Shown: positions 10,413 to 22,544 of the stretch, one piece after another
Numbering within the stretch: position 1 is the first letter of the stretch
Layout: the number at the start of each line of letters is the position of its first letter
Assembly: GCA_001297265.1 (NCBI GenBank)
Contig: LIHB01000003.1
Span: 163,580 to 227,579 of the forward strand
DNA: 64,000 nucleotides
Reading direction: 5' to 3'
Source: Mycosphaerella arachidis
Taxonomy: Eukaryota; Ascomycota; Dothideomycetes; Mycosphaerellales; Mycosphaerellaceae
The notes under the pieces: generated by a model
What the model saw: the letters and a program-made list of their open reading frames with translations, nothing else
The model's database searches: none
What the model was told of the DNA's origin: nothing
Program-made: the position numbers and the translations under genes

Positions 10413-11490
10413 CTACTCCGCCATAGGCTTACCACCCATCGCCCTCAACACTTCTGCGATGAGGATCTTGGTGCTCTCGGGATCCAACTCGCGGATCTTC
10501 TCCAGCTCATCGCAATCCACGTTCCTGGTGCTGATCTTGGTAACGCGAACAACCATAGTCTGTCTGCTCTGATCGCGCTTGCCGTACTTGACGATGATCT
10601 TCAGGTTTGGCTTGTTCGGGTTCTGAGGAATGTAGTCATCCTCCTTGATGTCCCCTGGGATGACGTTCAGGTACTCGTCGCGTTCATTCTCGGGCACTTC
10701 AGCTAAGCCAGTATCGCCGTAGCTGTACATTGCCACTTGGTTGACGACGTTCGGGTGACGATCCCAGGCGATCTGGAAGTGGCCTGCGTCGTGCCACCAT
10801 TGCCCGTCCTTGTCGCAGAATATACCTGCCGAGCCAGGCTTGACCTTGTCGTGCTCGCGCAGAGGTAGATGTCTTTGCACCAGCCGAACCAGCCAGGCTG
10901 CTGTTCCTTGAAGGAGACTCCGTGCTTCACAGTCTTGGTACGGTACTCCTTTTCGAACTTCACGCCTCCTTTCGCACCTCTCTTCACGCCGATGGCGTTG
11001 CCGATTTTCGCGAGTGAACCCTGGTTACTCTGCTTTGCGGATGCACGTGCGGCTTGGTGCAATTGCTCTGTACCTTTGCGGATAGACTTGGCTTGGTGGT
11101 CATCGATGGTCTTCCGCGCCTCCTGCTTGGCTTGGCGTTGAGGCCCCCAGGCTTCTCGAAGTTTTCCGGGTCCACTCATGGTCGAGTACGCGTCTTGAAG
11201 GGTCTAGTAACAGAATTAGCTCACGAAACTTGTAGTGGAGTCAATTTTGGGCGTTGACATACTTGGCTGTTGTTTTGCCTTTGCTGCTTGCGCTTCTCAT
11301 GCTTGGACACCTCAAATCCATCGTCTGGTGTGCCTTGACTCCTGTCGTTGGGCGTTGCCGGTGTAGCAAGCGTGGGACTGTTCCTCTTCTCCACACCGTC
11401 ATCATTCTCATCTCCGACGGTTTTGAGGGCGGTGAATACGGTGGCCGCCTTGTTCCTCATCCACGGTGGTCTGTACTTGAGTGACTGCAT
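10413..11490 (-). CDS. Hypothetical protein with an internal frameshift
   Basis: Exon 1 (11490-11263) and exon 2 (from 11203) join through a 59-nt intron with donor GTATGT and acceptor CTAG, phase 0 on both sides. Exon 2 reads well to about 10860 (ending PGWFGWCKDIY). From there the plausible protein continues in another frame (REHDKVKPGSAGIF, then DGQWWHDAGHFQ) down to the stop at 10413. No intron can reconcile the two frames, so a one-base deletion or two-base insertion seems to lie near 10855-10865. The intended product would be about 340 aa, rich in charged residues, with no signal peptide and no family I recognise. It could be a recent pseudogene or a base-call error. An earlier ATG at 11553 followed by GTGAGT suggests an extra 5' intron. 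Confidence 0.5.
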
Positions 11491-11929
11491 CTTGAGCGTC
11501 GTTGATGGTGTGACTCTCTGTGGATGCCGTACTGTACTCACTTCCAGGCGCATCTTGGAACTATATAGAGGGCTTGCATGCTGTGTTAAGTGTTATCGCC
11601 AGGCCAGAACACTTCACTGACATCGACTATTCACTTCGCAGCGTGAATTTCCAGTGTGTGAGACGCAGCCCAAGGCTCCTGCAGCCTTCTGCAAATTGTG
11701 GTGGATTTCCTTTGTTCGAATGAGTGAATGGGTTTTCGCAACACATTGTGTATATAACACATTGCAAACTTCCCGCCTTAAAGGTAGGTCTTCATATCCT
11801 AGGCTTCATTGCTGGAAGTTGCCTTCCACAACTTGCAATTTGCATCTCTGAGCTTTGACCTTGAGATACTGCAGCTTTTTGATCGAAAACACCACACACC
11901 AGCAACTAGGGCTCAGTGACCCAGTCACC

Positions 11930-12822
11930 ATGAAGTTCAATCTATCGAGAAGGGTTCTCTCGTGGACCAAAACTCTCAGGAGCACATTCCTAAGGTCAAA
12001 GACCACCAGAAGTTCCACCGGGAATGTCCATGATGTAGAGCCAGACTGCGACGAGTCCGTCGTTCCGGTGTCTCCAGAAGAAGAAGGTTGCAACGGGTAT
12101 GGTCAAGCAAGGAACGACTCCGAGAGTCAGCAGCCATGTCCTCTCCGCGAGGCCATACAGCAAGCCAAAACCGGCCCCGCGAGTAAGGCTGCCAGCGATG
12201 ATTATCCCGCAAAAGACCCCAGTACACCTTCCACAGTGAAAAGCCAAGAATTTGCCTCGAAGGCAATCAATGTTGACAATCTGATCCGCACTTTCGAGAT
12301 ATATGGCCGGCAGCTTGTCGATGCCCGTGAACAGTTCGAAGCGCGTCACGAGGATTTCCAGCAGGGGCACAACGACCGGGGAGAAAGTGTAGAAGCCTGA
12401 CAGGAAGTCGAGACTCAGACTGATTTCGACATCAAGCAGCTTCAAGAGTCCCAGCGCATGACAACATTCCTCATCCAAGCCGAGCAAGAATACGATAACG
12501 CCGAAATCGCGCTCATCGCTGCTGGGGTACAGCCTCCAGGATCAGATATAGAGTCTGGCTTTGTTGATGATGCAGATGATGGTACCGGATCAGCGAAGAT
12601 TGTGACTTCACAGAATGCGTTGATATCGTGCGAATCCACTCACGGCTTGCTGAGCTGCCTGGTGTTGAAGTGCCGGCCGCGAAGTTCGTAGAAGTTGAAA
12701 TATGCGAGAGTCGAAGTATGGTCGCGGAAGGAGCAGCGAGGCGAAGAATTGACAAGTGGCGATCGCAAGCCGAGTCTTATGCGCCTGCAATACACTGCGT
12801 AGAGTTGGAGGAGGAAATTTGA
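11930..12822 (+). pseudogene. Decayed coiled-coil gene (nonsense plus frameshift)
   Basis: The frame from the ATG at 11930 runs 156 codons to a TGA at 12398-12400, then continues open in the same frame with clearly helical sequence (QTDFDIKQLQESQRM). Near 12580 the plausible protein moves to another frame: the text after VDDADDG continues as YRISEDCDFTECVDIV and runs to a stop at 12822. One missing base would explain this. Near the end lies IDKWRSQAESY, which shares a W-R/K-S-x-A core with the coiled-coil genes at 6431 and 9014, so it may be a third, divergent member. No intron of normal size removes either lesion neatly. A short intron with donor GTGAAC could remove the TGA, so an unusual intact gene is not excluded. 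Confidence 0.5.
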
Positions 12823-13159
12823 GCGTCACAGGATCATCTTGCTTGTTTATTAGATTGCCATTGTAATCGCATCCATAGGGTGTAGATATATGTTGTTTCT
12901 GAAACCTACATGTACTAGCTTAGTTCGATCACGGAACTTGCCGCCTCACGAAGTCTTTGTTCCGTCCTTGGAGTCTCAAGGTCGTCTTTGATTGCATCGA
13001 GACCATCACAGCTGCAGGAAGTAGTCTCGATTCAGCGGAAGGGCATGAGAAGTGCTTTTGCATGACTCTCGCTCAGTTGTCGCAGCAACTTTGGACAACA
13101 TAATCTCACTCCCATTACGGAAGCTCTGCTTAGCCAAAAGCGTGCTTCGCTCATTAGTA
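12823..13159. other. Spacer, no gene seen
   Basis: Convergent 3' ends of the decayed coiled-coil gene and the anion transporter. Nothing else is recognisable. Confidence 0.4.
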
Positions 13160-15105
13160 TTATGCGTGTCCAGTATCAAGCGTTTGCTTGATGCCTTGAT
13201 TATCCTTCTGCTTCTCTCTTTCCGACTCTGCTGCTTCCTCACTGTCCTTCATGAACTTATCTCGAGATCTCATGCCCAGCGTCTGCGAAGCCTTTGTACT
13301 TGTAGAGCTACTGATGGCACCCTCTTCTCCGCTTTCGCCGCGTTCTGCTCTACGCTGTTTCGCGAGCACGGCTTCTGGTCGCTCGGGCTGTCCTCCCATT
13401 GAACAGAGCACGGTGTCGGAGTCGGCAGTCGGCGCATCAAGGACCATCAGCTCGTGTTCCGTGAAGATCCTTGGCAGAATGCACCAACGCAGTGGGATCA
13501 GCGCAACGATGACGATAGGGAAGCCGATGGCGGCGATTGTCTGTGAAATCGCCACGCTGATGAAGACGCCAAGGAGTTGCCAGAAGATGTAATAGAGGAT
13601 ACGTGACTTCTTCAGAGTGTTACGTGGGTCGTTCGGATCAATGAACTTCCTCTCCTTCAAGCAGTAAAGCAAATTTTGGGTGGTGTTGAGTCCAGGGACA
13701 CCAGACCATCCAACGGCGAAGAAGACACCGCCGAAGAGACCGAGGGGCATGGTGTGCAGTGCGACTAGCAGCGGGCCAGACATGCACCCGAGCAGCGCCA
13801 GGAACATGAGGAAATGAGACACTCTCTGTTCGCGTACTGAGACGGCTTCGATCTTTTTATGGTGTTGCATGGTCCATTCTGGCGACGGCGGGTCTTCGCT
13901 CTTCTCTTTGGTGATAGTCAAGACATCCCGATATTCCACAAGTGAATCGGTATGCACAGGTGCCTGCGGTACGAGTCCGTTCGGCAGTGGAAGACCAATA
14001 ATGCCAGCCACAAAGCAGGTTATGCCGAGCAAGAAGAAGTCCCAGTGGAAGCCGGCTGGCTTCTTTAGCGGAAATTGCTTGGCTTGCGCAGCCAAAGAGC
14101 TGACATTGTGATCGTAGTAGAACAGCATGGTCATAAGGATGCCAAGAGGTAAAGCAACAAACACCCATTTTACAGGCAGTGTCCAGAACTCCACAAGCCA
14201 TGATCGTGGCTGACTTGGGTAGAAAGCACGGGTGTGCGGAACCCTTAGGAGATCCGCATCCTTGATGCGACCAGGGATATGTGAGAAGCCAGTCCAGAAG
14301 ATGGCAGCGATGGGGTATGCGTAATCAGACAGCAGCTTGCGCGGGAATGACCTGAACAGAATCGAGTCGCCCTGCTTTTCAAGCCAGTAGACCGTGGCCC
14401 AGAAGCAAAGCGCGATGATCACACCAAGGTAGCCAGCCGCGGGTGTCGAGTCGTCGAAGTTGGCAACCAGTTCTTCCACACCCTTGACTGTCGATTCGTG
14501 AGCAAGAGTTCTGGATGTACTTTCGGATAATCCTTACTCATGTAAATGATCGACACATATGTGCTGAAGGCATTGCTGGAGAAGTCTGTTATGTATCGCA
14601 TGTAGTCGCACCAGTTGAAGATCGCAGACATCCAGTGAGTGATAGCGGCCCATATGGAGACCCAAGCGATCATCTGTGGATACAGATCCCTGATGCCTTG
14701 ATGGATACAGATGTCGTAGATTGTGTAGTTGAACAATGAGATCAGACCAGTGATGCCGACCACCGTCAGCGGCTGACAGCTGAAGATACTGAAGACGAAT
14801 GCCGCAAGCGCAGATGCGAAGAGTCCTTCGTTGATGCCAAAGTAATCGTCGGTCCTTCGCATCATGTCAAGCTGGAAGGCCAGAGCTGGTAAAAGGTTGA
14901 TGAAGAAGATCCGGATTGTACCTGCAAAGGTCCTGTAGTTGAAGCCATCCACGATATCGCTCCAGTAGTATGGCAGTCGTCGTCTAACATCCCAGTACAT
15001 ACCTCGAAAAGGTCGAAGCGTTCTATAGCTCTTCCATCCTGTAAGACCCTCCCATGTATATGGGTCGTTCTTGAAGCGATCTATGTGCTCTTCTTGCGTC
15101 GCCAT
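13160..15105 (-). CDS. SLC4/BOR1-like anion (borate or bicarbonate) transporter
   Basis: Two exons, 15105-14538 and 14487-13160, give 631 aa. The 50-nt intron starts GTAAGG and ends CAG and joins phase 1 correctly. The N-terminus (YTWEGLTGWKSYRTLRPFRGMYWDVRRRLPYYWSDI) matches fungal members of the anion-exchanger superfamily. About a dozen hydrophobic segments follow, with the family's extended loops (HTRAFYPSQPRSWLVEFW; SGVPGLNTTQNLLYCLKERKFID). The C-terminal 90 residues are charged and cytosolic in character. Yeast Bor1 is a plasma-membrane or vacuolar borate exporter; transport of borate or bicarbonate here is inferred from family. The ATG at 15105 was preferred because the frame upstream starts only on TTG. 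Confidence 0.9.
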
Positions 15106-16265
15106 GATGGTCGTCAAATCGTCTCTACGTTGTTGTAAGTAATGCCACTCGGTTCTATGCCCCGCCGGCAGATTTAATTGAGCAAATGCCAGTTCTACCA
15201 GGTCCAGGACTTATCGGCCGTGAGATCATACATTCACTCCTTCGGTTCACACCAGGCCGTAACGTGAGGTTGAAAGTAAGAGGCCGGCCGGCTCAAGGTG
15301 AGGTCGGTGAAGGATATAAACAATGGCCAAAGACAACGCGAGGAAGTGGACCCGGGACGATCCATTAATAATGTATCCACAACAGCGCTCATATCGAGGC
15401 TATCCAGCACCTTTTTTTTGCACATGAGCGCATGAGGCGGTATGTAGCGATGGTCAGACGGTTGAAAGGATGACTTGTGGTCGCTCGGCAGGGTTCATGC
15501 CTTGCAGGGATGAGACAGCATTTAGGCTTGGACCACCAAACAGACTTTGTAGGGTCAATCGAGCATCGAACCCTTTTGTTTTGGAGAGATGGCAACGAGC
15601 ATTGATTGCTTGGGAGCTGTGGGATTAATTGTAGGAAGAAAGAGTATTGCGGCGTTTCATGGTGATTATTACTGCGAAGGCACTGTGACAGAGCAAAGAA
15701 TCTCGGCGCTTCCATAGAACATCGTGCCGTCGAAACTTGCTGGCCGATGTCGTGTTTGGGGGTGGGGCTTCGGGTGCTGAAGGCTAGAACTAAGCTCGGA
15801 GCAAATCGATCTCGTCTGCTGCCCGAGCAGATGTTCGCCGCCTCGAGTGAGTGAGTGAGTGAGTGAGTGAGTGAGTGATCAACGTGTCGACTTAGCTTGT
15901 CGAAGCCGACACTGTCTGTGTGCCCTTACGGTCTTTGCGACATCGCGTCTCACCCATCGATGTTGTCCCATAATCGATCGCACCACTTCCGGCATTTGAT
16001 CGGCATGGCATGGCTGAGATTATACCGCCGTTGCAGCGCGATTCATGTGACAAGCAGCCTCGTGGACAGAACGTGAGAAGCTTAGCGTTGCCGTAGGAGA
16101 GCACAGACTGCTGGTATACAGAAACTACGTTGTATGCACGGTGTCGCAGAAACGGGTATCGTATGTGTCTCTGTAAGGTGTAACATCTAACCGCCATCCG
16201 TTGCTAGACGTCCGTCTGCCTCTTTTTTGACATGCTGCTTGCTGCACCAGCCGCTGTCTCCAAGC
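15106..16265. other. Intergenic, contains a tetranucleotide repeat
   Basis: Upstream region of the anion transporter and downstream region of the MFS gene, both on the minus strand. Apart from the GAGT repeat near 15850 I see no feature and no credible gene. Confidence 0.4.
15845..15878. repeat. (GAGT)n microsatellite
   Basis: A perfect run of 8.5 copies of GAGT. Confidence 0.95.
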
Positions 16266-18107
16266 TCAGAACATCTGCCTGTTCCTCATCTCGACCGGCA
16301 GGAAGACCATCATGAATGCCGATAGCCAGATACCACCGGCGCCCAGCCAAAGTATACCAGAGCTGTCCGTGGCGAGGTAGTGCTGCCCAGCGAAAGGGGC
16401 AACAATACCAGCTATACGACCAAGACACGAAAGCATGCCGCTTGCCGATCCTCGATAGCTAGTATCGAAGAGTTCTGGCGCACTGGCGTACAAAACAGCG
16501 TTGAAGTACTGCAAGAGTGTTAGCACGAACGCCAGCGTTATTGTTTAAAAAAAATACTCACTGTCTGCATGATGTACTGCAGTGCATTGAGCCCGACGTA
16601 GCCAGCTGTCGTAAACACTTGGGTATACATGGCCATGGACAGACCTTGGCAGATCGCAGAGAGTACGAGAGACCACTTTCTGCCCACGATAGGAAGTTGC
16701 ACTGAGATCAGAGCAAGTACTGCGCCAAGAATACCAGGAAGGTAGATGTAGACATAGTGGCGGTATGTCTCTGTGACTGTGCCAGTACCGCTATCGACCT
16801 CGTTCCGAAACAGAATGATCGGCAAGAAAGAGCCTGCCAGATTGAAGGACCAATAGTCTCCCATATAGGCTATGGCGAGGAGGAAGAAGATGAAGGCTTG
16901 CAGCCTGTTTGTGAACAAAGCTTTGAGGTTCCTCAGGCTGTATGCGATGTTGCTGAGGACCTTCCTCGTAGTTTGCGTTGTATCAAGTGGGCCAGTCGGT
17001 TCGGACGAGTTTACCGGACTGGTCTCATCGATGGCTCGGAACATGTCGACAGTCAGAACGGGAGGTGGAGCTTTGTTGAATTTAGCAATCTTGTGCAGAA
17101 CTGCGATGGCTTCTGCCTCTTTGCCTTTGCTGAGAAGGAATTTGGGCGATTCGTAGAATCTAAAGACCAAGACTCGGAGGAAGAAGACGACCAACGTCAT
17201 AGCTCCGAGAACAATGAGGAGGTAACGCCAGCCCATGTTGCTTGAGACGGTACAGCAAGCTTCGCCATCTGCGACGGTAGCGCAAGAAGGGAGGTCGGGG
17301 TCGCATCGCCACGCTGGCTTTGCAGCTGTTCCATAGGCAATTCCAGAGGCGAAGACGACGCCGAGTGGCTGCCACAAGGAGAGCAAAGCTACTAGGTTCC
17401 GGCGATTCTGTGGCAGGTATTCAAGAGCGATGGTCGCATCGATGGGGATGTTGCCTCCGAGACCAATCGAAGCGAGAAAATAGATACCGCAGATGGCGTC
17501 GTAGTTGTACTTGGGAGCCGCCTGTGCAATGTTAGCGACCTCTCTCGAGTCCCATCTTTGAAACTCATACCAGTAGCATTCCGAACACCGATGTGATTAG
17601 ACATGTGAGGTTGAACGCCCACCGTCTGCCAATAATGTCTACGAGTATGCCCCATGACAGCGCACCGACAGCAAGGCCTGCGTTGGCCAGAGAATAAATC
17701 TTTCCAGTAGATCCATCAGGGACATTCATTTCTTGATATATCGCGGTCACTGCTAGGCCCACACCCTGAGACCAGGCAAGGTCCAGGAAGTAACCGAAAC
17801 CGCACAGGAACCAGATACATATTTGGTACCTTCCGAGTCCAAACTTGTCGAACTCAGCATTGATCAGGGCCGCCTTCTTCTCGAATGAGGTCAGAGGACT
17901 GGATGCACTGCCTTTGAGGATGGCTGCGATAGACAGATCGGTTCCTGAAGGGTCGTTGAGCTGGTCCAAAGTCTGTTGTACGCTGGCCCTTCGCTTGTCT
18001 TCGTCGTTGTAGACTGGAGGTGATTCCTCACTCGAGGACACTCCATCACTTCGTGTCGTCTCGACTTTTGGACCCCCACTCGAAAAGACCTCGTCCTTCG
18101 ATATCAT
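16266..18107 (-). CDS. MFS transporter, SV2/SVOP-like
   Basis: Three exons, 18107-17571, 17521-16562 and 16508-16266, give 579 aa. The introns of 49 and 53 nt have donors GTATGA and GTGAGT, acceptors CAG, and join in phase 0. A polar N-terminus of about 90 residues precedes twelve expected membrane spans. The MFS signature between TM2 and TM3 reads WGILVDIIGRRWAF. A cysteine-bearing external loop follows TM5 (WRCDPDLPSCATV and EACCTVSS), and a further family-typical motif reads YLPQNRRNLVALLS. The layout is that of fungal sugar or organic-ion carriers of the SV2-related group. The substrate cannot be told. The final exon begins YFNAVLYASAPELFDTSYRG, a conserved part of TM10-11 in this group. 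Confidence 0.9.
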
Positions 18108-19367
18108 GTTGGCGCGCCTTGGCGGACAATTGAAGTGTGAAGTTCGAGGGAATGTTACACAAGTCTCCTGCACAAAAGAGGGTGGGTCCCAGCTCTTATC
18201 GACTCTGCTTCTATGCGGCTGCTTCGACCATTGTCGCGTGCCATGTCGGCCCATCACCTGCATGCGCTAGCAGAATGTACATGCTGTCAGGGTTCGTGGC
18301 CTGCCGCTTGCATCTAAGACTATTTTAGCTTCCATATCGCTACCGTGCAGATAGCATTCCACGGCGAGTCACTACCGAAACAGCGCACTTGTTCAGCGAG
18401 GAATTGTTGTCGAGACACACTGCGAGCACTCGAAGCACGCAGCGAGCGATACTTCTTTGATGACGCGCACATCCAGAGGCACTCTCATAGACGTACGCAT
18501 GGCGATCGACACCATTCTCAGTGACAGCATTGGCTGCAGGAAGACCCAATCCTTCCGCCAGCCAAGGACGCCTGATGGGCCTAACCAGCTTGCCACGATC
18601 CGGCGTGACCGAGTCGAATGGTCGTCATGGTGAGCTGGATGTCTTGCGCATGTCGCTGGTGATGTACGGCGTGTTTTGAATGGTTGTTGACGGAACACAG
18701 ACCTGTGAAAGAGTCGGGTTGACATGAGGCCAAAGCAGCTGCGATAGAACTACCCTGCACTACAAGCAATTCGCAGATAACCAAAGCTCATAATTACCAT
18801 TGTAATTATATTAACGACAATTTTCTCAATTCATATACCAAGTTTTTTTTGACAATTCACTGCTCTTGGGCATAGGATTGAAATATGAAAGATTGTCGTT
18901 ATAAGCAAGTTAGCAGGAATCTCAGAGGCCATACGTTTGATATTAATCTAGCTGTGGTCTTCCGGCAGAAGAGACGCAAGATGGAGATGTCAAGGCGTCC
19001 TACTACGAAGAGCACATACCATTGCCGGACGAAACCAGATCATCAATCATGATACCTTCATGGAACTGAGCGCAGTGAGACCGCTAAGGATGATTGATCT
19101 CGTGATTTTGAGAGTGCGTGTTCATCTTCTCACTCAAGGAAGTAAACATCTTGCAGTTTCGAGTCTACCTGGCACGAACAACGCTCTTACGTGCGAACTA
19201 TCACCTGTGAAGTGGAGTCACGAACGAGCGACACACCAGTACTCATGGCACACTGATGCCCAAGATTTCATCCGACCCAAGCGTGTCAGCTACATGTTCC
19301 TAAGACCAGATCCAGTCGTCCCCAATTGAAAAGATCTTCCTTCCACCTTCCACTGGGATCCATCTGG
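18108..19367. other. Intergenic, no gene seen
   Basis: Probable promoter region of the MFS gene plus the 3' flank of the GMC oxidoreductase. A short AT-rich tract lies around 18785-18855. No coding frame is persuasive. Confidence 0.4.
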
Positions 19368-21407
19368 TCACATCCTAGCCTTGATCCCAAGCTCCTTGAT
19401 GAACAGATCTGCAGCTTTCTCTCCAATCATTAACGCAGTATTGTTTGTGTTCGCTCCAACATTCTCAGGCGGAATGCTCAAATCAGCCAGCTTGAGACCT
19501 TTCACTCCATACACGCTTAGCGTCCTGTCAACGACACCGCCTTTCTCGCGAGGAGCCATCTGTCGTCGAGTCAGTTGCCAGATCTTGACCAAGGAGCAGT
19601 TCCACAAACCTTGCATGTACCCAAGCTATGCCAAGTAGTCGACACAGTCTCTCGGACCTTCTGCTCGATCGCCGCGTCATCCTCCTTCGAATACTGGATG
19701 AATGGCGTATCATCCGGGACTGGACCAAGCGCTCGCTCAACCACCGCAGCCTTCGAGCCAGCCGGAAAGTGCGGATGCGAAGAAGCAAGCTCGCCGCGAT
19801 AGATCTTCATCCTGCGGAACATCTCACGCTGCAGCTTGTACGACCAAATGTGCTTCTTTACATCAACATACCCTTCCTTCTTATCGTTCAGATATCCAGT
19901 ATCGAAATCGATGGGATCATCAAGACTACGTCCGGTGATGTGGATGTGACCGCGAGAGTATGGGTAGGCGGTCCAGCATGCCATTGAGACGTACTCTGCA
20001 GAGTCTGGAAGGGTGGCATGATCACCGAAGTAGGACAGATACATCGCGATGATCATGAGAGGACGGTCTGGAGCGTGTTTGAAGTCTCTCTCCCATGCTC
20101 TCTGGAAGGCAGGACCAAGAAGGGCTACCTCACGTTCAGTTGGTCTGAACTTACCGGAAGCGTCCATTGAATTCCAGCCTAGAAGTTCATCGTTCTTGCG
20201 GATTGCTTCTGCCACGTCGAAGCGCCCGTCGGAGAAGCCATTGATAGTCTCCCTGTGAGTCAGGTTGGTGCGGTATGCCCAGAGACTCAAATGATGGTCT
20301 TGATACTCCTTGCCAACGTTGAGAACCGGCTCTATGACTGGAACGCCTGCGCGCCGGAGAATCTCAGGGTCGCCGACGCCGGATCGCTCGAGGATAAGTG
20401 GTGTTCCATTGGCGCCGGTAGAGAGAACGACCATCTTGGACGCTTTCACCACCTGTGGCTTGCCATCGGATCTGTATCTCGGATTTGGCTGGTATTCGAT
20501 GCCCACAGCTCGCTTACTGTCATTGAAGATGACCCTGACAACTTGCGTCTCAACTAGTACGTGCAGGTTAGGATAACCTCCACTCTGCAACTTGGGATGA
20601 AGAAAGCGATGAGCAGCGTCTTGCCTCTTCCCGTCAGGTCCGACATAGCGGAGCCAGCGTTCAGTGCCATTGTTCGCGTCAAGGTTTTGCAGGTCCTTCA
20701 GCTCACGATAACCCAGCTTGGCTGCTGCTTCGATGAATTCGTTCTCGGCGTGACGTGCTCGGAATGTGCCACTTGAGATATTGATCGGACCGGAGTCGCC
20801 ATGATGTTCCCGTTCGCCGTTGCCGTGGTATGTCTCAAACTGCAGACACCGTTAACATGACCGGGTTGTGCTGTTAGACTCTACGAACCTTCTTAAGATA
20901 AGGCCAGAGTTCGTTGGCACTCCAGCCAGGCGTGTTCCAACTATCGAAGTCGCTGCGTTGTGCGCGAGTATAGACCATCCAGTTTATGCTGCTACCACCT
21001 CCTAGGACACCTCCAGATGGAACGATTGGCTCACGATCGCCCAGTAAGGCTGACTTATTGCCTTTCCAAAACAATGCCGTTGGTTGTTCGCTGTCAACGA
21101 GCAGATTTTTCGGGAAGAGAGCAGGGTATATACATTGCGGCAAGCTAGAGCGACATTAACGAGTCTTCGGTATGGCCTGAGTTGAGTGCTCACTTGTAGT
21201 TATTGATGCCCTGCTCGATGACAAGTATAGAGAGGTTCGGATCAGCTTCTGCTAGACGTGAAGCGACCACACATCCTGCTGTACCGCCTGATGTTTGTCA
21301 GTACTCGCACGTACACACGACCAAAACCCCGCCAGCCTACCCCCAGCAACAATCACATCAACACCATCTTTGAGCAAGCTCTCTGGCAACGAGTTGTGTA
21401 GAGGCAT
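19368..21407 (-). CDS. GMC oxidoreductase, alcohol oxidase-like
   Basis: Five exons: 21407-21341, 21287-21194, 21144-20889, 20839-19610 and 19559-19368, giving 612 aa. All four introns are 49-53 nt and keep frame; two use GTTNGT donors. The spliced N-terminus forms the FAD-binding VIVAGGGTAGCVVASRLAE followed by LVIEQG. Later come the GMC signatures GGVLGGGSSINWMVYTRA and LSTGANGTPLILERSGVG. The C-terminus has the catalytic His in WHSLGTCK and the paired Asn in NVGANTNNTAL, as in yeast methanol oxidase, which also shares APREKGGVVD-like text. It ends in Ala-Arg-Met, a plausible PTS1 peroxisomal signal; yeast alcohol oxidase ends in ARF. It likely oxidises a short primary alcohol with oxygen. 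Choline or aryl-alcohol activity is possible. Confidence 0.88.
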
Positions 21408-22220
21408 TGTGAGCTATATTTCCTAATAGTGGAAATCATCATCCAGACAAAAACATCAAGTGCTCCTCATACTTAAAAACGTGCTATGTACCACCGGCGA
21501 GGCGGATGACTTTACAGGCTGAGCGCGGGGAGTGTTCGAGACTGTCACCATCGACAAGGCTCGAATACCAATCGCCAGGAGCGCGAAGTGAGGAGACATA
21601 ACATGAGTGATCAATAAGAGGCACTTTAGTTTGGACCTCGACATGGGTCGTTACCGACCCCGCGCTGATACGAACTTTACTGTGAGGGCGTTTCATCTCG
21701 AGGTGGTCGATGGCGTGGCCGTCATGGTTTAGGCTGAGAGGGGACGTGGAGAGGACAAGGATTTGGCTTTGTAAGCGAGTTTGACAGGATGTTGATATTT
21801 CATTTCCGCTAAATTCGCCCCAAACCAAACGTGTGTTCTGAGCTTTACAGTCGAGTCTGGAGACGCACGCTGAGAGTTTACTGTTCCTCCTTCGAGATCG
21901 GGTAGACCTGGCTGAAGGACAAGACCAATCTGCTGCATAACTGTAATGGCAATCGTAGTCTTCTTTCAGTAGTATGAGGCCGGTTCCCGCTATGGAACGC
22001 CGTCGCGAAATAGTCCTGAGAATGACTGCCAAGACTCACGAGGAGTGCTTCACTTGAGCGGAACTTTAGCATTGTTCGTGAATCACTCTCGTCGCTTTCA
22101 GATGCTGTCGTCCTGGTGATGGTCGTGAAGCTCCACCTTGTCTGACAATAGACCAGATCCTGGGCATCGCTAACCGTAGTGGGTCAGCTCTGCCCTCGTC
22201 GCATCTGGCTCGAGGATCAA
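21408..22220. other. Intergenic upstream of the oxidoreductase
   Basis: Minus-strand frames between 21450 and 22070 overlap each other in several frames and show no motif. I see no gene; the stretch likely includes the oxidoreductase promoter. Confidence 0.35.
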
Positions 22221-22496
22221 TCAGATGGTCGCACCAACAGAACGCTCGGTGTCATGAATGAGGCTCTCGAGATCCATTACAGAATGTGTGAAGGCCGCAG
22301 CAAATTTCGCTCGAAACGCTGATCTCAGACCGGCTGCCAGCGATTCTGATGGAGAAACATAGCATGCCATTGCGTCCACATCGCCACGGACCGAAAGTCT
22401 CGTCATCAGTCCAAATACCAGGCTCGAAGCAATATCTGACTGCGAGGCAGTCCGCCGCGTCCGCATGGCAGCCAGCCTTGCCGTGAGTGTTGGCAT
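22221..22496 (-). CDS. Possible small hypothetical protein
   Basis: An ATG-started frame of 91 codons, rich in Ala, Ser and Arg, with helix-like stretches (LAAGLRSAFRAKFAAAFTHSVMD). It has no signal peptide, no recognised motif and no supporting neighbour. It may be a real small gene or a chance frame. Confidence 0.25.
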   Translation of the reverse strand: MPTLTARLAAMRTRRTASQSDIASSLVFGLMTRLSVRGDVDAMACYVSPSESLAAGLRSAFRAKFAAAFTHSVMDLESLIHDTERSVGATI

Positions 22497-22544
22497 GGAA
22501 TAACCCTCGAGCCTGTCGTTGCGTATCCGCTGACGTCCAGATGA

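Noticed and set aside
13857..14201. Minus-strand frame inside the anion transporter
   Set aside because: A shadow of the transporter frame without conserved features.
15845..15878. GAGT tandem run considered as a regulatory array
   Set aside because: It is a simple microsatellite with no flanking structure.
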